Below the pieces are notes generated by a model. It ran no database searches, had not been told where the DNA came from, and worked only from the letters and a program-made list of their open reading frames with translations. Positions 1-7,875 of a stretch of 7,875 nucleotides of DNA are shown one piece after another. The stretch's first letter is position 1. Every line of letters begins with the position of its first letter. A program made the position numbers and the translations under genes. The DNA lies in the NCBI GenBank assembly GCA_002359495.1, contig DENB01000099.1:2327-10201 (forward strand). The letters are read 5' to 3'. The DNA is from Enterobacteriaceae bacterium UBA2655 (GTDB lineage: Bacteria; Pseudomonadota; Gammaproteobacteria; Enterobacterales; Enterobacteriaceae).

Positions 1-1344
1 CGCCATGCGCGCCGCGTTACGCGCATACTCGACGAACATCAGGAAGGTAGCGGTATAAGGCACGAAGCCGCCGTGGTGAGCGATGCCGTTGCCGATGGCG
101 GTCATGCCGAATTCGCGTACGCCGTAGTGGATATAGTTGCCGGCATGATCTTCAGTGATCGGCTTAGAACCGGACCAGATGGTCAGGTTGCTGGGCGCGA
201 GGTCGGCCGAGCCGCCGAGCAGTTCCGGCAGCAGCTTGCCGTAGACTTCCAGCGAATTCTGCGACGCCTTACGGCTGGCGATCTTCTGCGGGTTAGCCTG
301 TACCTGTTCGATAAACTTCTGCGTTTCCGCTTCCCAGTTGGTCGGCATGCCGCCGCTCATGCGGCGCTGATACTCCTGCGCCAGCTCGGGGAACGCCTCT
401 TTATAAGCTGCCAGCTTCTCGTTCCAGGCTTTTTCACGCTCGGCGCCCGCCTCTTTGGCGTCCCACTGCTGATAAATGTCAGACGGGATTTCAAACGGCG
501 GCGAGTTCCAGCCCAGCTGTTTGCGCGTCAGCGCCACCTCTTCTTCGCCGAGGGCGGCGCCGTGCGCCTCTTCTTTGCCCGCCTTATTCGGCGAACCGAA
601 GCCGATAACCGTGCGGCAGATAATCAGCGAAGGCTTATCGGTAACGCTCTGCGCCTCTTTGATGGCGTTCGCTACCGCCTGCGCGTCGTGGCCGTCGATT
701 TCGCCCACGACGTGCCAGTTATAGGCTTCGAAACGTTTATGGGTGTCGTCGGTGAACCAGCCTTCGGTTTCGCCGTCAATGGAGATGCCGTTGTGGTCAT
801 AGAAGCCGATCAGTTTGCCCAGCCCCAGGGTGCCGGCCAATGAGCAGACCTCGTGCGAGATCCCTTCCATCAGGCAGCCGTCGCCCATAAAGACATAGGT
901 GAAGTGGTCGACGATATCGTGGCCGGGACGGTTAAACTGCGCCGCCAGCGTGCGCTCGGCGATCGCCAGTCCGACCGCGTTCGCTAAACCCTGGCCCAGC
1001 GGACCGGTGGTGGTTTCCACGCCCGGGGTGTAGCCGATTTCCGGGTGGCCCGGCGTTTTAGAGTGCAACTGACGGAAGTTTTTGATCTCCTCCATCGGCA
1101 GATCGTAGCCAGTGAGGTGCAGCAGGCTGTAGAGCAGCATCGAGCCATGACCATTAGAGAGGATAAAGCGGTCGCGATCGGCCCAGGCGGGGTTGGTCGG
1201 ATTGTGTTTCAGAAAATCGCGCCATAACACTTCGGCGATATCCGCCATGCCCATCGGCGCACCGGGGTGGCCGGATTTTGCTTTTTGTACCGCGTCCATG
1301 CTCAATGCACGAATCGCATTCGCCAACTCTCTGCGTGAAGACAT
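1..1344 (-). CDS. tktB: Transketolase (TktB-type), C-terminus beyond window
   Basis: Transketolase is a cytoplasmic thiamine-diphosphate enzyme of the non-oxidative pentose phosphate pathway. It moves a two-carbon ketol unit between sugar phosphates. The frame is open from the ATG at 1344 to the left edge, giving 448 residues of a family usually near 665. Visible residues are His26 (SGHPG), His66 (SNGHGS), His100, the ThDP/metal motif GDG at 154-156 ending at Asn185, catalytic Glu411 (VREFGMT) and Phe437, all at E. coli numbering. The ribosome binding site AGGGAG at 1351-1356 lies 6 nt before the ATG. It follows talA on the same strand after 72 nt, as tktB does in E. coli, and that position is the main reason for tktB rather than tktA. 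Residues from about 100 on read as TktB ([17 protein letters not shown]), but the first ~85 read more like TktA. Family certain; paralogue name likely. Confidence 0.93.
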   Translation of the reverse strand, partial: MSSRRELANAIRALSMDAVQKAKSGHPGAPMGMADIAEVLWRDFLKHNPTNPAWADRDRFILSNGHGSMLLYSLLHLTGYDLPMEEIKNFRQLHSKTPGHPEIGYTPGVETTTGPLGQGLANAVGLAIAERTLAAQFNRPGHDIVDHFTYVFMGDGCLMEGISHEVCSLAGTLGLGKLIGFYDHNGISIDGETEGWFTDDTHKRFEAYNWHVVGEIDGHDAQAVANAIKEAQSVTDKPSLIICRTVIGFGSPNKAGKEEAHGAALGEEEVALTRKQLGWNSPPFEIPSDIYQQWDAKEAGAEREKAWNEKLAAYKEAFPELAQEYQRRMSGGMPTNWEAETQKFIEQVQANPQKIASRKASQNSLEVYGKLLPELLGGSADLAPSNLTIWSGSKPITEDHAGNYIHYGVREFGMTAIGNGIAHHGGFVPYTATFLMFVEYARNAARMA

Positions 1345-1350
1345 AGTTTT

Positions 1351-1356
1351 CTCCCT
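1351..1356 (-). promoter_or_regulatory. Ribosome binding site of transketolase gene
   Basis: AGGGAG on the minus strand, 6 nt upstream of the ATG at 1344. It supports this start, which gives the N-terminus MSSRREL typical of the family. Confidence 0.75.
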
Positions 1357-1372
1357 TTATTTTGGAGATAAG

Positions 1373-1395
1373 CGGGCGGGGGACAGGCCCGCCCG
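1373..1395 (-). repeat. Intercistronic GC hairpin between talA and tktB
   Basis: A perfect 8-bp inverted repeat, CGGGCGGG (1373-1380) with CCCGCCCG (1388-1395), surrounds a 7-nt loop. It lies about 21 nt after the talA stop codon and about 28 nt before the tktB start. No U-tract follows the stem in the direction of transcription (the next bases are CTTATCTCC), so it is not a canonical intrinsic terminator. It could cause partial attenuation, or protect the talA mRNA 3' end after processing. The structure is visible in the sequence; the function is inference. Confidence 0.55.
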
Positions 1396-1416
1396 ACGTA
1401 GGAAAAATGTGGGGAA

Positions 1417-2367
1417 TTACAGTTTGGCGGCCAGCAGGTCTTCCAGCTTCTGCTGGTCAACGGCGAACTGGCGGATGCCTTCAGACAGTTTTTCAACCGC
1501 CATCGGATCCTGGTTGTGTTCCCAGCGGAATTCCGCTTCGTTGAGCGGAGAAGGCTGGTGGAAGCCTTCGGTGGAAGGTTCCAGTTTGCGTTCTACCGGC
1601 GCGTCGCTGGACTGCAGTTCCTGCAGCAGGTTCGGGGAGAGGGTCAGACGGTCGCAGCCGGCCAGCGCCAGGATTTGTTCCACTTTGCGGAAGCTGGCGC
1701 CCATGATAACGGTTTCGTAGCGGTGCTTTTTGTAGTAGTCATAGATGCGGCGCACGGACTTCACGCCCGGATCCTCATCCGCCACGTACGGCTCCAGCGG
1801 TTTGCGGCTGTTATACCAGTCGTAAATGCGGCCGACGAACGGTGAGATCAGATAGACGCCCGCTTCGGCGCAGGCGCGCGCCTGCGCGAAGGAGAAGAGT
1901 AGCGTCAGGTTACAGTTAATGCCGTTTCGCTCCAGTTCTTCCGCTGCGCGGATCCCTTCCCAGGTGGACGCAAGCTTAATCAGAATGCGCGAGCGATCGA
2001 TGCCGTTCTCTTCATACAGACGCACCAGCTTTTCCGCTTTGGTCACACACATGCCGCGATCGAAAGAGAGACGGGCATCCACTTCCGTCGATACCCGGCC
2101 CGGTACGCTTTTCAGAATTTCCATACCGAGGTTGATCGCGACTTTGTCGCTGGCGTTGATGATCTGCGTCTCTTTGCTGCCGCCCTGTTTTTTAGCGTAT
2201 TCGATGGCGTCATCAATCAGGTGTTTGTAGGCGTCGAGACCGGCAGCTTTGAGGATAAGAGAGGGGTTGGTTGTGGCGTCTTCCGGATGGTAATGGCGAA
2301 TGGATTCGATATCCCCGCTGTCCGCCACCACGGTGGTGAACTGTTTTAAAGCGTCTAGCTGGTTCAT
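1417..2367 (-). CDS. talA: Transaldolase A
   Basis: Transaldolase transfers a dihydroxyacetone unit from sedoheptulose 7-phosphate to glyceraldehyde 3-phosphate through a lysine Schiff base, in the cytoplasmic pentose phosphate pathway. The 316-residue product equals the length of E. coli TalA and ends in the same LEDLLAAKL. Active-site residues of the class I family are present: Asp16, Asn34 (TTNPS), Glu95 (VSTEVDAR), the Schiff-base Lys131 ([11 protein letters not shown]), Ser175 and Arg180 (ISPFVGR). The same frame stays open to 2649, but the start at 2367 is set by the family N-terminus and by AGGAG 7 nt upstream. It is the first gene of an operon with transketolase. In E. coli the talA-tktB pair is induced by the stationary-phase sigma factor RpoS; a CTATACG element upstream is compatible with that here. 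TalB is the alternative name, but the TalA-like sequence and the tkt neighbour favour talA. Confidence 0.96.
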   Translation of the reverse strand: MNQLDALKQFTTVVADSGDIESIRHYHPEDATTNPSLILKAAGLDAYKHLIDDAIEYAKKQGGSKETQIINASDKVAINLGMEILKSVPGRVSTEVDARLSFDRGMCVTKAEKLVRLYEENGIDRSRILIKLASTWEGIRAAEELERNGINCNLTLLFSFAQARACAEAGVYLISPFVGRIYDWYNSRKPLEPYVADEDPGVKSVRRIYDYYKKHRYETVIMGASFRKVEQILALAGCDRLTLSPNLLQELQSSDAPVERKLEPSTEGFHQPSPLNEAEFRWEHNQDPMAVEKLSEGIRQFAVDQQKLEDLLAAKL

Positions 2368-2374
2368 CTCTGGA

Positions 2375-2379
2375 CTCCT
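2375..2379 (-). promoter_or_regulatory. Ribosome binding site deciding the talA start
   Basis: AGGAG on the minus strand (within AAGGAGT, 2374-2380) lies 7 nt before the ATG at 2367. It rules against the in-frame upstream starts, of which the farthest is at 2649, and fits the TalA N-terminus [10 protein letters not shown]. Confidence 0.8.
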
Positions 2380-2419
2380 TGATAAGCAATCGATAAGGCA
2401 AAAAGGGTTGCGCCTCAGG

Positions 2420-2426
2420 CGTATAG
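2420..2426 (-). promoter_or_regulatory. Candidate talA-tktB promoter -10 (sigma-S-like)
   Basis: The minus strand reads CTATACG, close to the sigma-S-preferred CTATACT -10 element, and predicts an RNA start near 2412 with a leader of about 45 nt before talA. The hexamer 17 nt upstream (CCGCAA) does not resemble a sigma-70 -35. That is tolerated by RpoS, which is known to control talA-tktB in E. coli. A small palindrome, GCCTCAGGC at 2412-2420, lies at the predicted start. The assignment is by pattern and by analogy only. Confidence 0.4.
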
Positions 2427-2480
2427 TGATATTCCGCGCCGTTTGCGGTAGACACAGGCCAAACACATTGCAACAGCCGC

Positions 2481-2502
2481 TTTCATATGAAAATGCGTTT
2501 TC
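2481..2502. promoter_or_regulatory. Overlapping AT-rich palindromes, possible operator
   Basis: TTTCATATGAAA (2481-2492) is a perfect 12-bp palindrome. It shares its right arm with a second inverted repeat, GAAAA (2489-2493) and TTTTC (2498-2502), separated by TGCG. The pair lies about 70-90 nt upstream of the predicted talA RNA start, in a gene-free region. The symmetry is read directly; that a regulator binds it is inference, and I do not recognise the site as a known operator. Confidence 0.35.
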
Positions 2503-2554
2503 TCTGATTGTTGCGCTGGAGATGTTTGAGCAGCCGACGATCGCGGCGCCTGTG

Positions 2555-2583
2555 CCGCCTGCGACGAAAATGCCGGCAGGCGG
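2555..2583. repeat. 8-bp GC inverted repeat
   Basis: CCGCCTGC (2555-2562) pairs perfectly with GCAGGCGG (2576-2583) across a 13-nt loop. There is no T-run on either side, so it is not a terminator. It could be a solitary degenerate REP-like palindrome or a chance stem; only one copy is seen in the window. Confidence 0.4.
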
Positions 2584-2748
2584 GAGTGCGGCAGAGCCGA
2601 TTTTGCAAGGTAACGACCCTGAGACGCGCCTTATGCCACCACTAAGCATAGCAGCTCAGCAAAAACGCGCTGTTGCCGCTGTGGCAATCCGTGCCCTCCG
2701 AAACGGCGTTCTTTGACCGCCTTCACCTCCTCCCGCCAGGCTGCGTTT

Positions 2749-2754
2749 TATACT
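2749..2754 (+). promoter_or_regulatory. Candidate maeB promoter -10
   Basis: TATACT, five of six matches to the sigma-70 consensus, lies 34 nt upstream of the maeB ATG and predicts an RNA start near 2761. No good -35 hexamer sits at 16-18 nt. The nearest options are TTCACC at 2722-2727 (21 nt away) and TTGACC at 2713-2718 (30 nt away). The promoter is therefore weak, activator-dependent or mis-called. Confidence 0.4.
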
Positions 2755-2757
2755 GTG

Positions 2758-2772
2758 GCGTGATTATCACGC
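2758..2772. promoter_or_regulatory. 15-bp palindrome at the maeB RNA start, possible operator
   Basis: GCGTGATTATCACGC is a perfect inverted repeat of two 7-bp arms around one central base. It begins 3 nt after the candidate -10 and covers the predicted start site, a typical place for a repressor site. It also falls in the maeB leader, where it could form only a strained hairpin because the spacer is a single base. I do not recognise it as a named regulator's site. Confidence 0.4.
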
Positions 2773-2788
2773 TACTAAAGGAAGTCCC

Positions 2789-5068
2789 ATGGACGATCAA
2801 CTGAAGCAAAGCGCGCTCGATTTTCATCAATATCCCCGGCCGGGAAAAATTCAGGTTTCGCCGACCAAACCCCTGGCGACGCAGCGCGATCTGGCGCTGG
2901 CCTATTCGCCGGGCGTCGCCGCGCCCTGTCTGGAAATCGCCGCCGATCCGCGGGCGGCGCATAAATATACCGCGCGCGGCAACCTGGTCGCGGTGATCTC
3001 CAACGGCACGGCGGTGTTGGGACTGGGCAATATCGGCGCGCTGGCGGGCAAGCCTGTCATGGAAGGCAAAGGGGTGCTGTTTAAAAAGTTCGCCGGCATC
3101 GACGTGTTTGATATTGAAGTCGACGAGCAAGATCCCGACCGGCTGATCGACGTGATCGCCGCGCTGGAGCCGACTTTCGGCGGCATTAATCTGGAAGATA
3201 TCAAAGCGCCGGAGTGCTTCTATATAGAGAAGCGACTGCGCGAACGCATGAACATTCCGGTGTTTCACGACGATCAGCACGGCACCGCGATTATTTGTAC
3301 CGCCGCGGTGCTGAATGGCCTGCGCGTGGTTAACAAGGCGCTTTCCGACGTGCGGCTGGTGGTGTCGGGCGCTGGCGCCTCGGCCATCGCCTGCATGAAC
3401 CTGTTGGTGACGCTTGGCATGGCGAAGCGCAACATCGTGGTATGTGACTCGAAAGGGGTGATTTACCACGGGCGGGAAGCGGGGATGGCGGAAACCAAGG
3501 CTGCCTACGCCGTTGAGGATAACGGCAAGCGCACGCTGGATGAGGTGATCGCCGACGCCGATATCTTCCTTGGCTGCTCCGGTCCCGGGGTGCTGACGCC
3601 GGAGATGGTGAAAAAAATGGCGCCGCGACCGCTGATCCTGGCGCTGGCTAACCCGGAGCCGGAGATTATGCCGCCGCTGGCAAAGGCGGTGCGGCCCGAC
3701 GCCATTATCTGTACCGGCCGCTCCGACTTTCCTAATCAGGTCAACAATGTGCTCTGCTTCCCGTTTATTTTCCGCGGCGCGCTGGATGTCGGCGCAACGG
3801 CGATTAACGAAGCGATGAAGCTCGCCGCCGTGGAGGCAATCGCCGCGCTGGCGCAGGCGGAGCAAAGCGATATCGTCGCTTCAGCCTATGGCGATCAGGA
3901 GCTGAGCTTCGGGCCGGAGTACCTTATCCCGAAACCCTTTGATCCGCGGCTGATCGTGCAGATCGCGCCGGCGGTCGCCAGAGCGGCGATGGCGTCGGGC
4001 GTCGCGACCCGGCCGATCGCTGATTTCGACGCCTACCGCGAGCGGCTGACTGAATATGTGTATAAAACCACGCTGTTTATGAAGCCGATCTTCTCTCAGG
4101 CGCGCAAGGCGCCGAAGCGCGTGGTGCTGGCGGAAGGCGAGGAGGTTCGCGTGCTGCACGCCACCCAGGAGCTGATTTCGCTCGGGCTGGCGAAGCCGAT
4201 TCTGATTGGCCGTCCGGGCGTTATAGAAATGCGGCTTAAAAAGCAGGGGTTAAAAATCAGGCCGGGAGAAGATTTCGACGTGGTGAATAACGAATCCGAC
4301 CCGCGTTTTAAAGCTTACTGGAGCGAATACTATCAGCTGATGAAGCGGCGCGGCGTCACGCCGGAGCAGGCGCAGCGCGCGATGATCGGCAACCCCACGC
4401 TGATCGGCGCCATTATGGTGCATCGCGGCGAGGCCGATGCGCTGATCTGCGGGACGGTAGGGGATTATCGCGAACATTACGATGTGGTGGAAAAGGTGTT
4501 CGGCTTTCGGGACGACATAAAGGTGGCGGGCGCGATGAACGCGCTGCTGCTGCCGGGCGGCAATACCTTTATCGCTGATACCTACGTCAACGAAGATCCC
4601 ACGCCGGAGCAGCTGGCGGATATCACCCTGCTGGCGGCGGAAACCGTACGCCGTTTCGGCATCGAACCCAAGGTCGCGCTGCTTTCCCACTCCAGCTTCG
4701 GTTCGTCGAACGCGCCCGGCGCGCGGAAAATGCGCGAGGCGCTGGCGCTGATCCAGCAGCGGGCGCCGGAGCTGGAGATCGACGGCGAAATGCATGGCGA
4801 TGCGGCGCTGCAGGAGAGCATCCGGCGCGAGCTGATGCCGGACAGCCCGCTGAAAGGCGCGGCGAACCTGTTGATCATGCCGAACGTCGAGGCGGCGCGC
4901 ATCAGCTATAACCTGCTGCGCGTCTCCTGCTCCGAAGGCGTGACCGTCGGACCGGTGCTGATGGGCATCAGCAAACCGGCGCATGTGCTGACGCGCATCG
5001 CCTCGGTGCGACGCATCGTGAATATGGTGGCGCTGGCGGTGGTGGAAGCGCAGACGCAGCCGCTATAA
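2789..5068 (+). CDS. maeB: NADP-dependent malic enzyme with PTA-like C-terminal domain
   Basis: MaeB oxidatively decarboxylates malate to pyruvate with NADP+, supplying NADPH and pyruvate in the cytoplasm. At 759 residues it equals E. coli MaeB and matches from [12 protein letters not shown] to VVEAQTQPL. The malic N-terminal domain covers about residues 15-155: Tyr39 (LAYSPGVA), Lys94 (MEGKG), metal-site Glu136/Asp137 (NLEDIKAPE) and Asp161/Asp162 (FHDDQHGTA). The Rossmann domain follows, with GAGASA at 194-199 and the ALANPEPEI region. From about residue 431 ([16 protein letters not shown]) a phosphotransacetylase-like domain runs to the end. In E. coli this part does not make acetyl phosphate but carries allosteric control by acetyl-CoA and other metabolites. 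AAAGGAAG at 2777-2784 precedes the ATG. It is a single gene, divergent from talA and convergent with hemF. Confidence 0.98.
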   Translation: MDDQLKQSALDFHQYPRPGKIQVSPTKPLATQRDLALAYSPGVAAPCLEIAADPRAAHKYTARGNLVAVISNGTAVLGLGNIGALAGKPVMEGKGVLFKKFAGIDVFDIEVDEQDPDRLIDVIAALEPTFGGINLEDIKAPECFYIEKRLRERMNIPVFHDDQHGTAIICTAAVLNGLRVVNKALSDVRLVVSGAGASAIACMNLLVTLGMAKRNIVVCDSKGVIYHGREAGMAETKAAYAVEDNGKRTLDEVIADADIFLGCSGPGVLTPEMVKKMAPRPLILALANPEPEIMPPLAKAVRPDAIICTGRSDFPNQVNNVLCFPFIFRGALDVGATAINEAMKLAAVEAIAALAQAEQSDIVASAYGDQELSFGPEYLIPKPFDPRLIVQIAPAVARAAMASGVATRPIADFDAYRERLTEYVYKTTLFMKPIFSQARKAPKRVVLAEGEEVRVLHATQELISLGLAKPILIGRPGVIEMRLKKQGLKIRPGEDFDVVNNESDPRFKAYWSEYYQLMKRRGVTPEQAQRAMIGNPTLIGAIMVHRGEADALICGTVGDYREHYDVVEKVFGFRDDIKVAGAMNALLLPGGNTFIADTYVNEDPTPEQLADITLLAAETVRRFGIEPKVALLSHSSFGSSNAPGARKMREALALIQQRAPELEIDGEMHGDAALQESIRRELMPDSPLKGAANLLIMPNVEAARISYNLLRVSCSEGVTVGPVLMGISKPAHVLTRIASVRRIVNMVALAVVEAQTQPL

Positions 5069-5073
5069 GCGGC
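5059..5073. terminator. Small hairpin at convergent maeB/hemF ends
   Basis: GCCGCT (5059-5064) pairs with AGCGGC (5068-5073) over a 3-nt loop, so the maeB stop codon lies in the loop and stem. The stem is GC-rich but only 6 bp, and neither strand has a T-run after it, so a classical bidirectional terminator is not supported. It is the only structured element in the 14-nt gap between the two stop codons. How these converging transcripts end is not visible. Confidence 0.3.
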
Positions 5074-5082
5074 CGCGTAGGG

Positions 5083-6893
<1,811 letters not shown>

Positions 6894-6924
6894 TGCAGAT
6901 CCCGGGCAAAGAAGCGTGACAGGT

Positions 6925-6930
6925 GTTATA
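6925..6930 (-). promoter_or_regulatory. Candidate amiA promoter -10
   Basis: TATAAC on the minus strand, five of six matches to consensus, predicts an RNA start near 6918 and a 25-nt leader before amiA. The bases at the -35 position are GC-rich and unlike TTGACA, which suggests a need for an activator. A possible CpxR-like box lies just upstream. Confidence 0.4.
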
Positions 6931-6963
6931 TCGTAACAATTGCCCGCCCGCGACCCCGGAACC

Positions 6964-6978
6964 ATTTCAGAGCTTTAC
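6964..6978 (-). promoter_or_regulatory. Possible CpxR-like box upstream of amiA
   Basis: The minus strand reads GTAAA, five bases, then GAAAT. The first half is a perfect CpxR half-site and the second matches three of five positions of GTAAA. The centre is about 53 nt upstream of the predicted amiA start, a plausible activator position. amiA is a reported member of the Cpx envelope-stress regulon in E. coli and Salmonella. The GTAAA half also overlaps the -35-like TTTACT of the divergent ypeA promoter candidate. The match is imperfect, so confidence is modest. Confidence 0.3.
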
Positions 6979-6991
6979 TTTCTATTTCAGG

Positions 6992-7000
6992 TGATAAAAT
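6992..7000 (+). promoter_or_regulatory. Candidate extended -10 promoter for ypeA-yfeZ
   Basis: TGATAAAAT gives a TGn extension followed by TAAAAT, five of six matches to TATAAT. TTTACT (6974-6979) sits 15 nt upstream as a weak, closely spaced -35. The predicted RNA start near 7007 would leave a leader of about 130 nt before ypeA. Confidence 0.35.
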
Positions 7001-7001
7001 T

Positions 7002-7068
7002 GCCTGAAGCAGGGCGAGGACACGCATCAGGCGCAGCGCAAAGCTGGCCATTTTTTCCGCCATTGGCC
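7002..7068 (+). repeat. Paired stems in the ypeA leader
   Basis: GCCTGA (7002-7007) pairs with TCAGGC (7027-7032). Further on, GGCCA (7046-7050) pairs with TGGCC (7064-7068) around a loop containing TTTTTT. A short stem CAGC/GCTG with a 5-nt loop also lies just before that T-run. Together these suggest a structured leader or a weak attenuator, but no single stem is long enough to call a terminator. Confidence 0.3.
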
Positions 7069-7139
7069 TTATCCCGGTTTGCAGCGTGAAAAGAATGCGT
7101 GATAATCAGCGAAATGTGCTTAACCGCTGGGTAACGATG

Positions 7140-7565
7140 ATGGAAATTCGTGTTTTCCGCCAGGAAGATTTTGAAGAGGTGATTACGCTCTGGGAGCGTT
7201 GCGATTTGCTGCGGCCGTGGAACGATCCCGAGATGGATATTGAACGCAAGTTGAATCACGATCCCGATCTGTTCCTGGTGGCGGTGGTGGGCGGCGAAAT
7301 CGTCGGCACGCTGATGGGCGGCTACGACGGGCATCGCGGCTCGGTCTACTATCTGGGCGTGCATCCCGACTATCGCGGCCGCGGCTTCGCGAACGCGCTG
7401 ATGAACCGGCTGGAGAAGAAGCTGATCGCGCGCGGCTGCCCGAAAATCAACCTGATGATCCGCGAAGAGAACGACGCCGTGCTCGGCTTCTACGAGAAGC
7501 TCGACTATGAGATCGGCGACTCGGTGGTGATGGGCAAGCGGCTGATTGAAGATCGTGAATATTGA
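7140..7565 (+). CDS. ypeA: GNAT-family acetyltransferase YpeA
   Basis: The product belongs to the GCN5-related N-acetyltransferases, which move an acetyl group from acetyl-CoA to an amine. The substrate of YpeA is not established to my knowledge. With the start at 7140 the protein has 141 residues, the length of E. coli YpeA, and matches it from [15 protein letters not shown] through to IEDREY. The fold's acetyl-CoA motif is visible: beta strand VYYLGVHP, then R79-G80-R81-G82-F83-A84 (R-x-x-G-x-A) and the following helix. Strand [16 protein letters not shown] precedes it, and FYEKLDYE near residue 117 is the usual C-terminal GNAT tyrosine region. Another ATG at 7137 and a GTG at 7086 are in frame. 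No start has a strong ribosome site; GGG at 7129-7131 lies 8 nt before 7140. Divergent from amiA, followed by yfeZ after 21 nt. Confidence 0.93.
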   Translation: MEIRVFRQEDFEEVITLWERCDLLRPWNDPEMDIERKLNHDPDLFLVAVVGGEIVGTLMGGYDGHRGSVYYLGVHPDYRGRGFANALMNRLEKKLIARGCPKINLMIREENDAVLGFYEKLDYEIGDSVVMGKRLIEDREY

Positions 7566-7586
7566 TCGCGCGGCGGCCCGCCTGCG

Positions 7587-7875
7587 ATGACGATGCTGAA
7601 ATACCTTCCCGACGATTATGACGCCAAAGGGCAGCTGCGTTTGCCGCTGCTGTTCTGGCTTATTTTGCTGTTGCAGGCGCGCACCTGGCTGCTGTTGCTG
7701 ATGGCGGGCGCCTCCAGGCAGCAGGGCAACGATCTGCTGGCGCTGTTCTATCCCGACCGGCAGAGCTTCTGGCTCGGGCTGCTGCTCGGCGTCCCGGCGG
7801 CGCTCGGGCTGCTGCTGACCGGCTACCGTCAGCGCTGGCCGCGCCTCTGGCAGGCCTGGCGCGGCGTGCTGAGCC
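7587..7875 (+). CDS. yfeZ: YfeZ-like DUF2919 membrane protein, 5' part
   Basis: The frame begins 21 nt after ypeA and runs off the right edge, giving 96 residues of a protein usually about 150 long. The N-terminus (PDDYDAKGQLRLPLLFWLILLL) and the ARTWLLLLMAGASRQQG and FYPDRQSFWLGLL blocks match the DUF2919/YfeZ family of inner-membrane proteins, whose function is unknown. Two hydrophobic segments are visible: about residues 20-41, and about 61-79 followed by a basic stretch (RQRWPRLW). The start could be 7587 or the next in-frame ATG at 7593. Neither has a clear ribosome binding site, so translation may be coupled to ypeA in a two-gene operon, the same order as in E. coli. Confidence 0.85.
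   Translation, partial: MTMLKYLPDDYDAKGQLRLPLLFWLILLLQARTWLLLLMAGASRQQGNDLLALFYPDRQSFWLGLLLGVPAALGLLLTGYRQRWPRLWQAWRGVLS

Larger units (their letters stand above)
2368..2788. other. Divergent talA/maeB intergenic region (421 nt, no gene)
   Basis: I see no convincing gene here. Open frames crossing it are extensions of talA or chance antisense frames without a usable ribosome binding site. Composition is visibly less GC-rich than the flanking genes. The region holds the talA promoter candidate (2420-2426), overlapping AT-rich palindromes (2481-2502), an 8-bp GC inverted repeat (2555-2583), a 5-bp inverted repeat TTGCC/GGCAA (2673-2687), and the maeB -10 and start-site palindrome (2749-2772). 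No stem followed by a T-run was found, so there is no support for a terminated small RNA. Confidence 0.7.
6894..7139. other. Divergent amiA/ypeA control region
   Basis: These 246 nt hold no separate gene that I can support. The amiA side has a -10 candidate, a CpxR-like box and two ATTTCAG direct repeats (6964-6970 and 6984-6990) exactly 20 nt apart. The ypeA side has an extended -10, inverted repeats and the symmetrical core TGATAATCA near 7099. The frame of ypeA is open back to a GTG at 7086, so an N-terminal extension cannot be fully excluded. Confidence 0.6.

Noticed and set aside
73..843. Plus-strand open frame of 256 codons opposite transketolase
   Set aside because: It is fully antisense to a clear transketolase reading frame. 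Its translation is rich in Arg/Ala as expected from a GC-rich shadow frame, and it resembles no family I know.
2368..2649. N-terminal extension of transaldolase to an ATG at 2649
   Set aside because: The extension is unlike any transaldolase, crosses the promoter region, and the start at 2367 has a good ribosome binding site and the family N-terminus.
2300..2716. Plus-strand 138-codon frame across the talA/maeB gap
   Set aside because: It begins antisense inside talA, has no recognisable domain, and its 3' part overlaps promoter-like sequence.
2723..3865. Minus-strand open frame of 380 codons opposite maeB
   Set aside because: It overlaps the conserved catalytic part of maeB and reads as His/Arg/Gln-rich low-information sequence, typical of a complement frame in GC-rich DNA.
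4250..4984. Minus-strand open frame of 244 codons opposite the maeB C-terminus
   Set aside because: The same shadow pattern: no recognisable domain, inside a conserved gene.
6894..6965. N-terminal extension of AmiA to 6965
   Set aside because: It would put 24 residues before the twin-arginine signal and would cover the candidate promoter. The start at 6893 gives the family's normal length.

Overview
This window is an ordinary stretch of core chromosome from a GC-rich member of the Enterobacterales. The protein sequences track the E. coli TktB/TalA, MaeB, HemF, AmiA, YpeA and YfeZ families almost without gaps, and the gene order is the familiar neighbourhood of those genes. The absence of the ethanolamine-utilisation (eut) cluster between maeB and hemF, together with the high GC, suggests an Erwiniaceae-type genome (Pantoea, Mixta or Erwinia-like) rather than E. 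coli or Salmonella. That assignment is inference from memory of gene order, not a search result. No phage, insertion sequence, CRISPR array, tRNA or rRNA was seen.

Layout. Positions 1-2367 (minus strand) hold a talA-tktB type operon. Transaldolase A is first and complete. Transketolase follows after a 72-nt spacer that contains a strong GC hairpin, and it runs off the left edge of the window. Positions 2368-2788 are a 421-nt divergent intergenic region with candidate promoters for talA (leftward) and maeB (rightward) and several palindromes. Positions 2789-5068 (plus) encode maeB, the NADP-dependent malic enzyme with its C-terminal phosphotransacetylase-like regulatory domain. It converges, with only 14 nt between stop codons, on a minus-strand amiA-hemF pair (6893 to 5083). 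This pair encodes a Tat-exported cell-wall amidase and the oxygen-dependent coproporphyrinogen oxidase. hemF also appears to have its own TATAAT promoter over the amiA stop codon. Positions 6894-7139 are the divergent control region between amiA and ypeA. It holds a possible CpxR-like box and a structured leader. ypeA (GNAT acetyltransferase) and the start of yfeZ (DUF2919 membrane protein, cut by the right edge) close the window on the plus strand.

Function. The left half is central carbon metabolism. Transaldolase and transketolase form the non-oxidative pentose phosphate branch, and malic enzyme supplies pyruvate and NADPH. The right half mixes heme synthesis, septal peptidoglycan splitting and two poorly characterised genes. 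I found no previously undescribed system. The items most worth checking are a TktA-like N-terminus on a TktB-like transketolase, the eut-free maeB/hemF junction, and the palindromes in the two divergent control regions.
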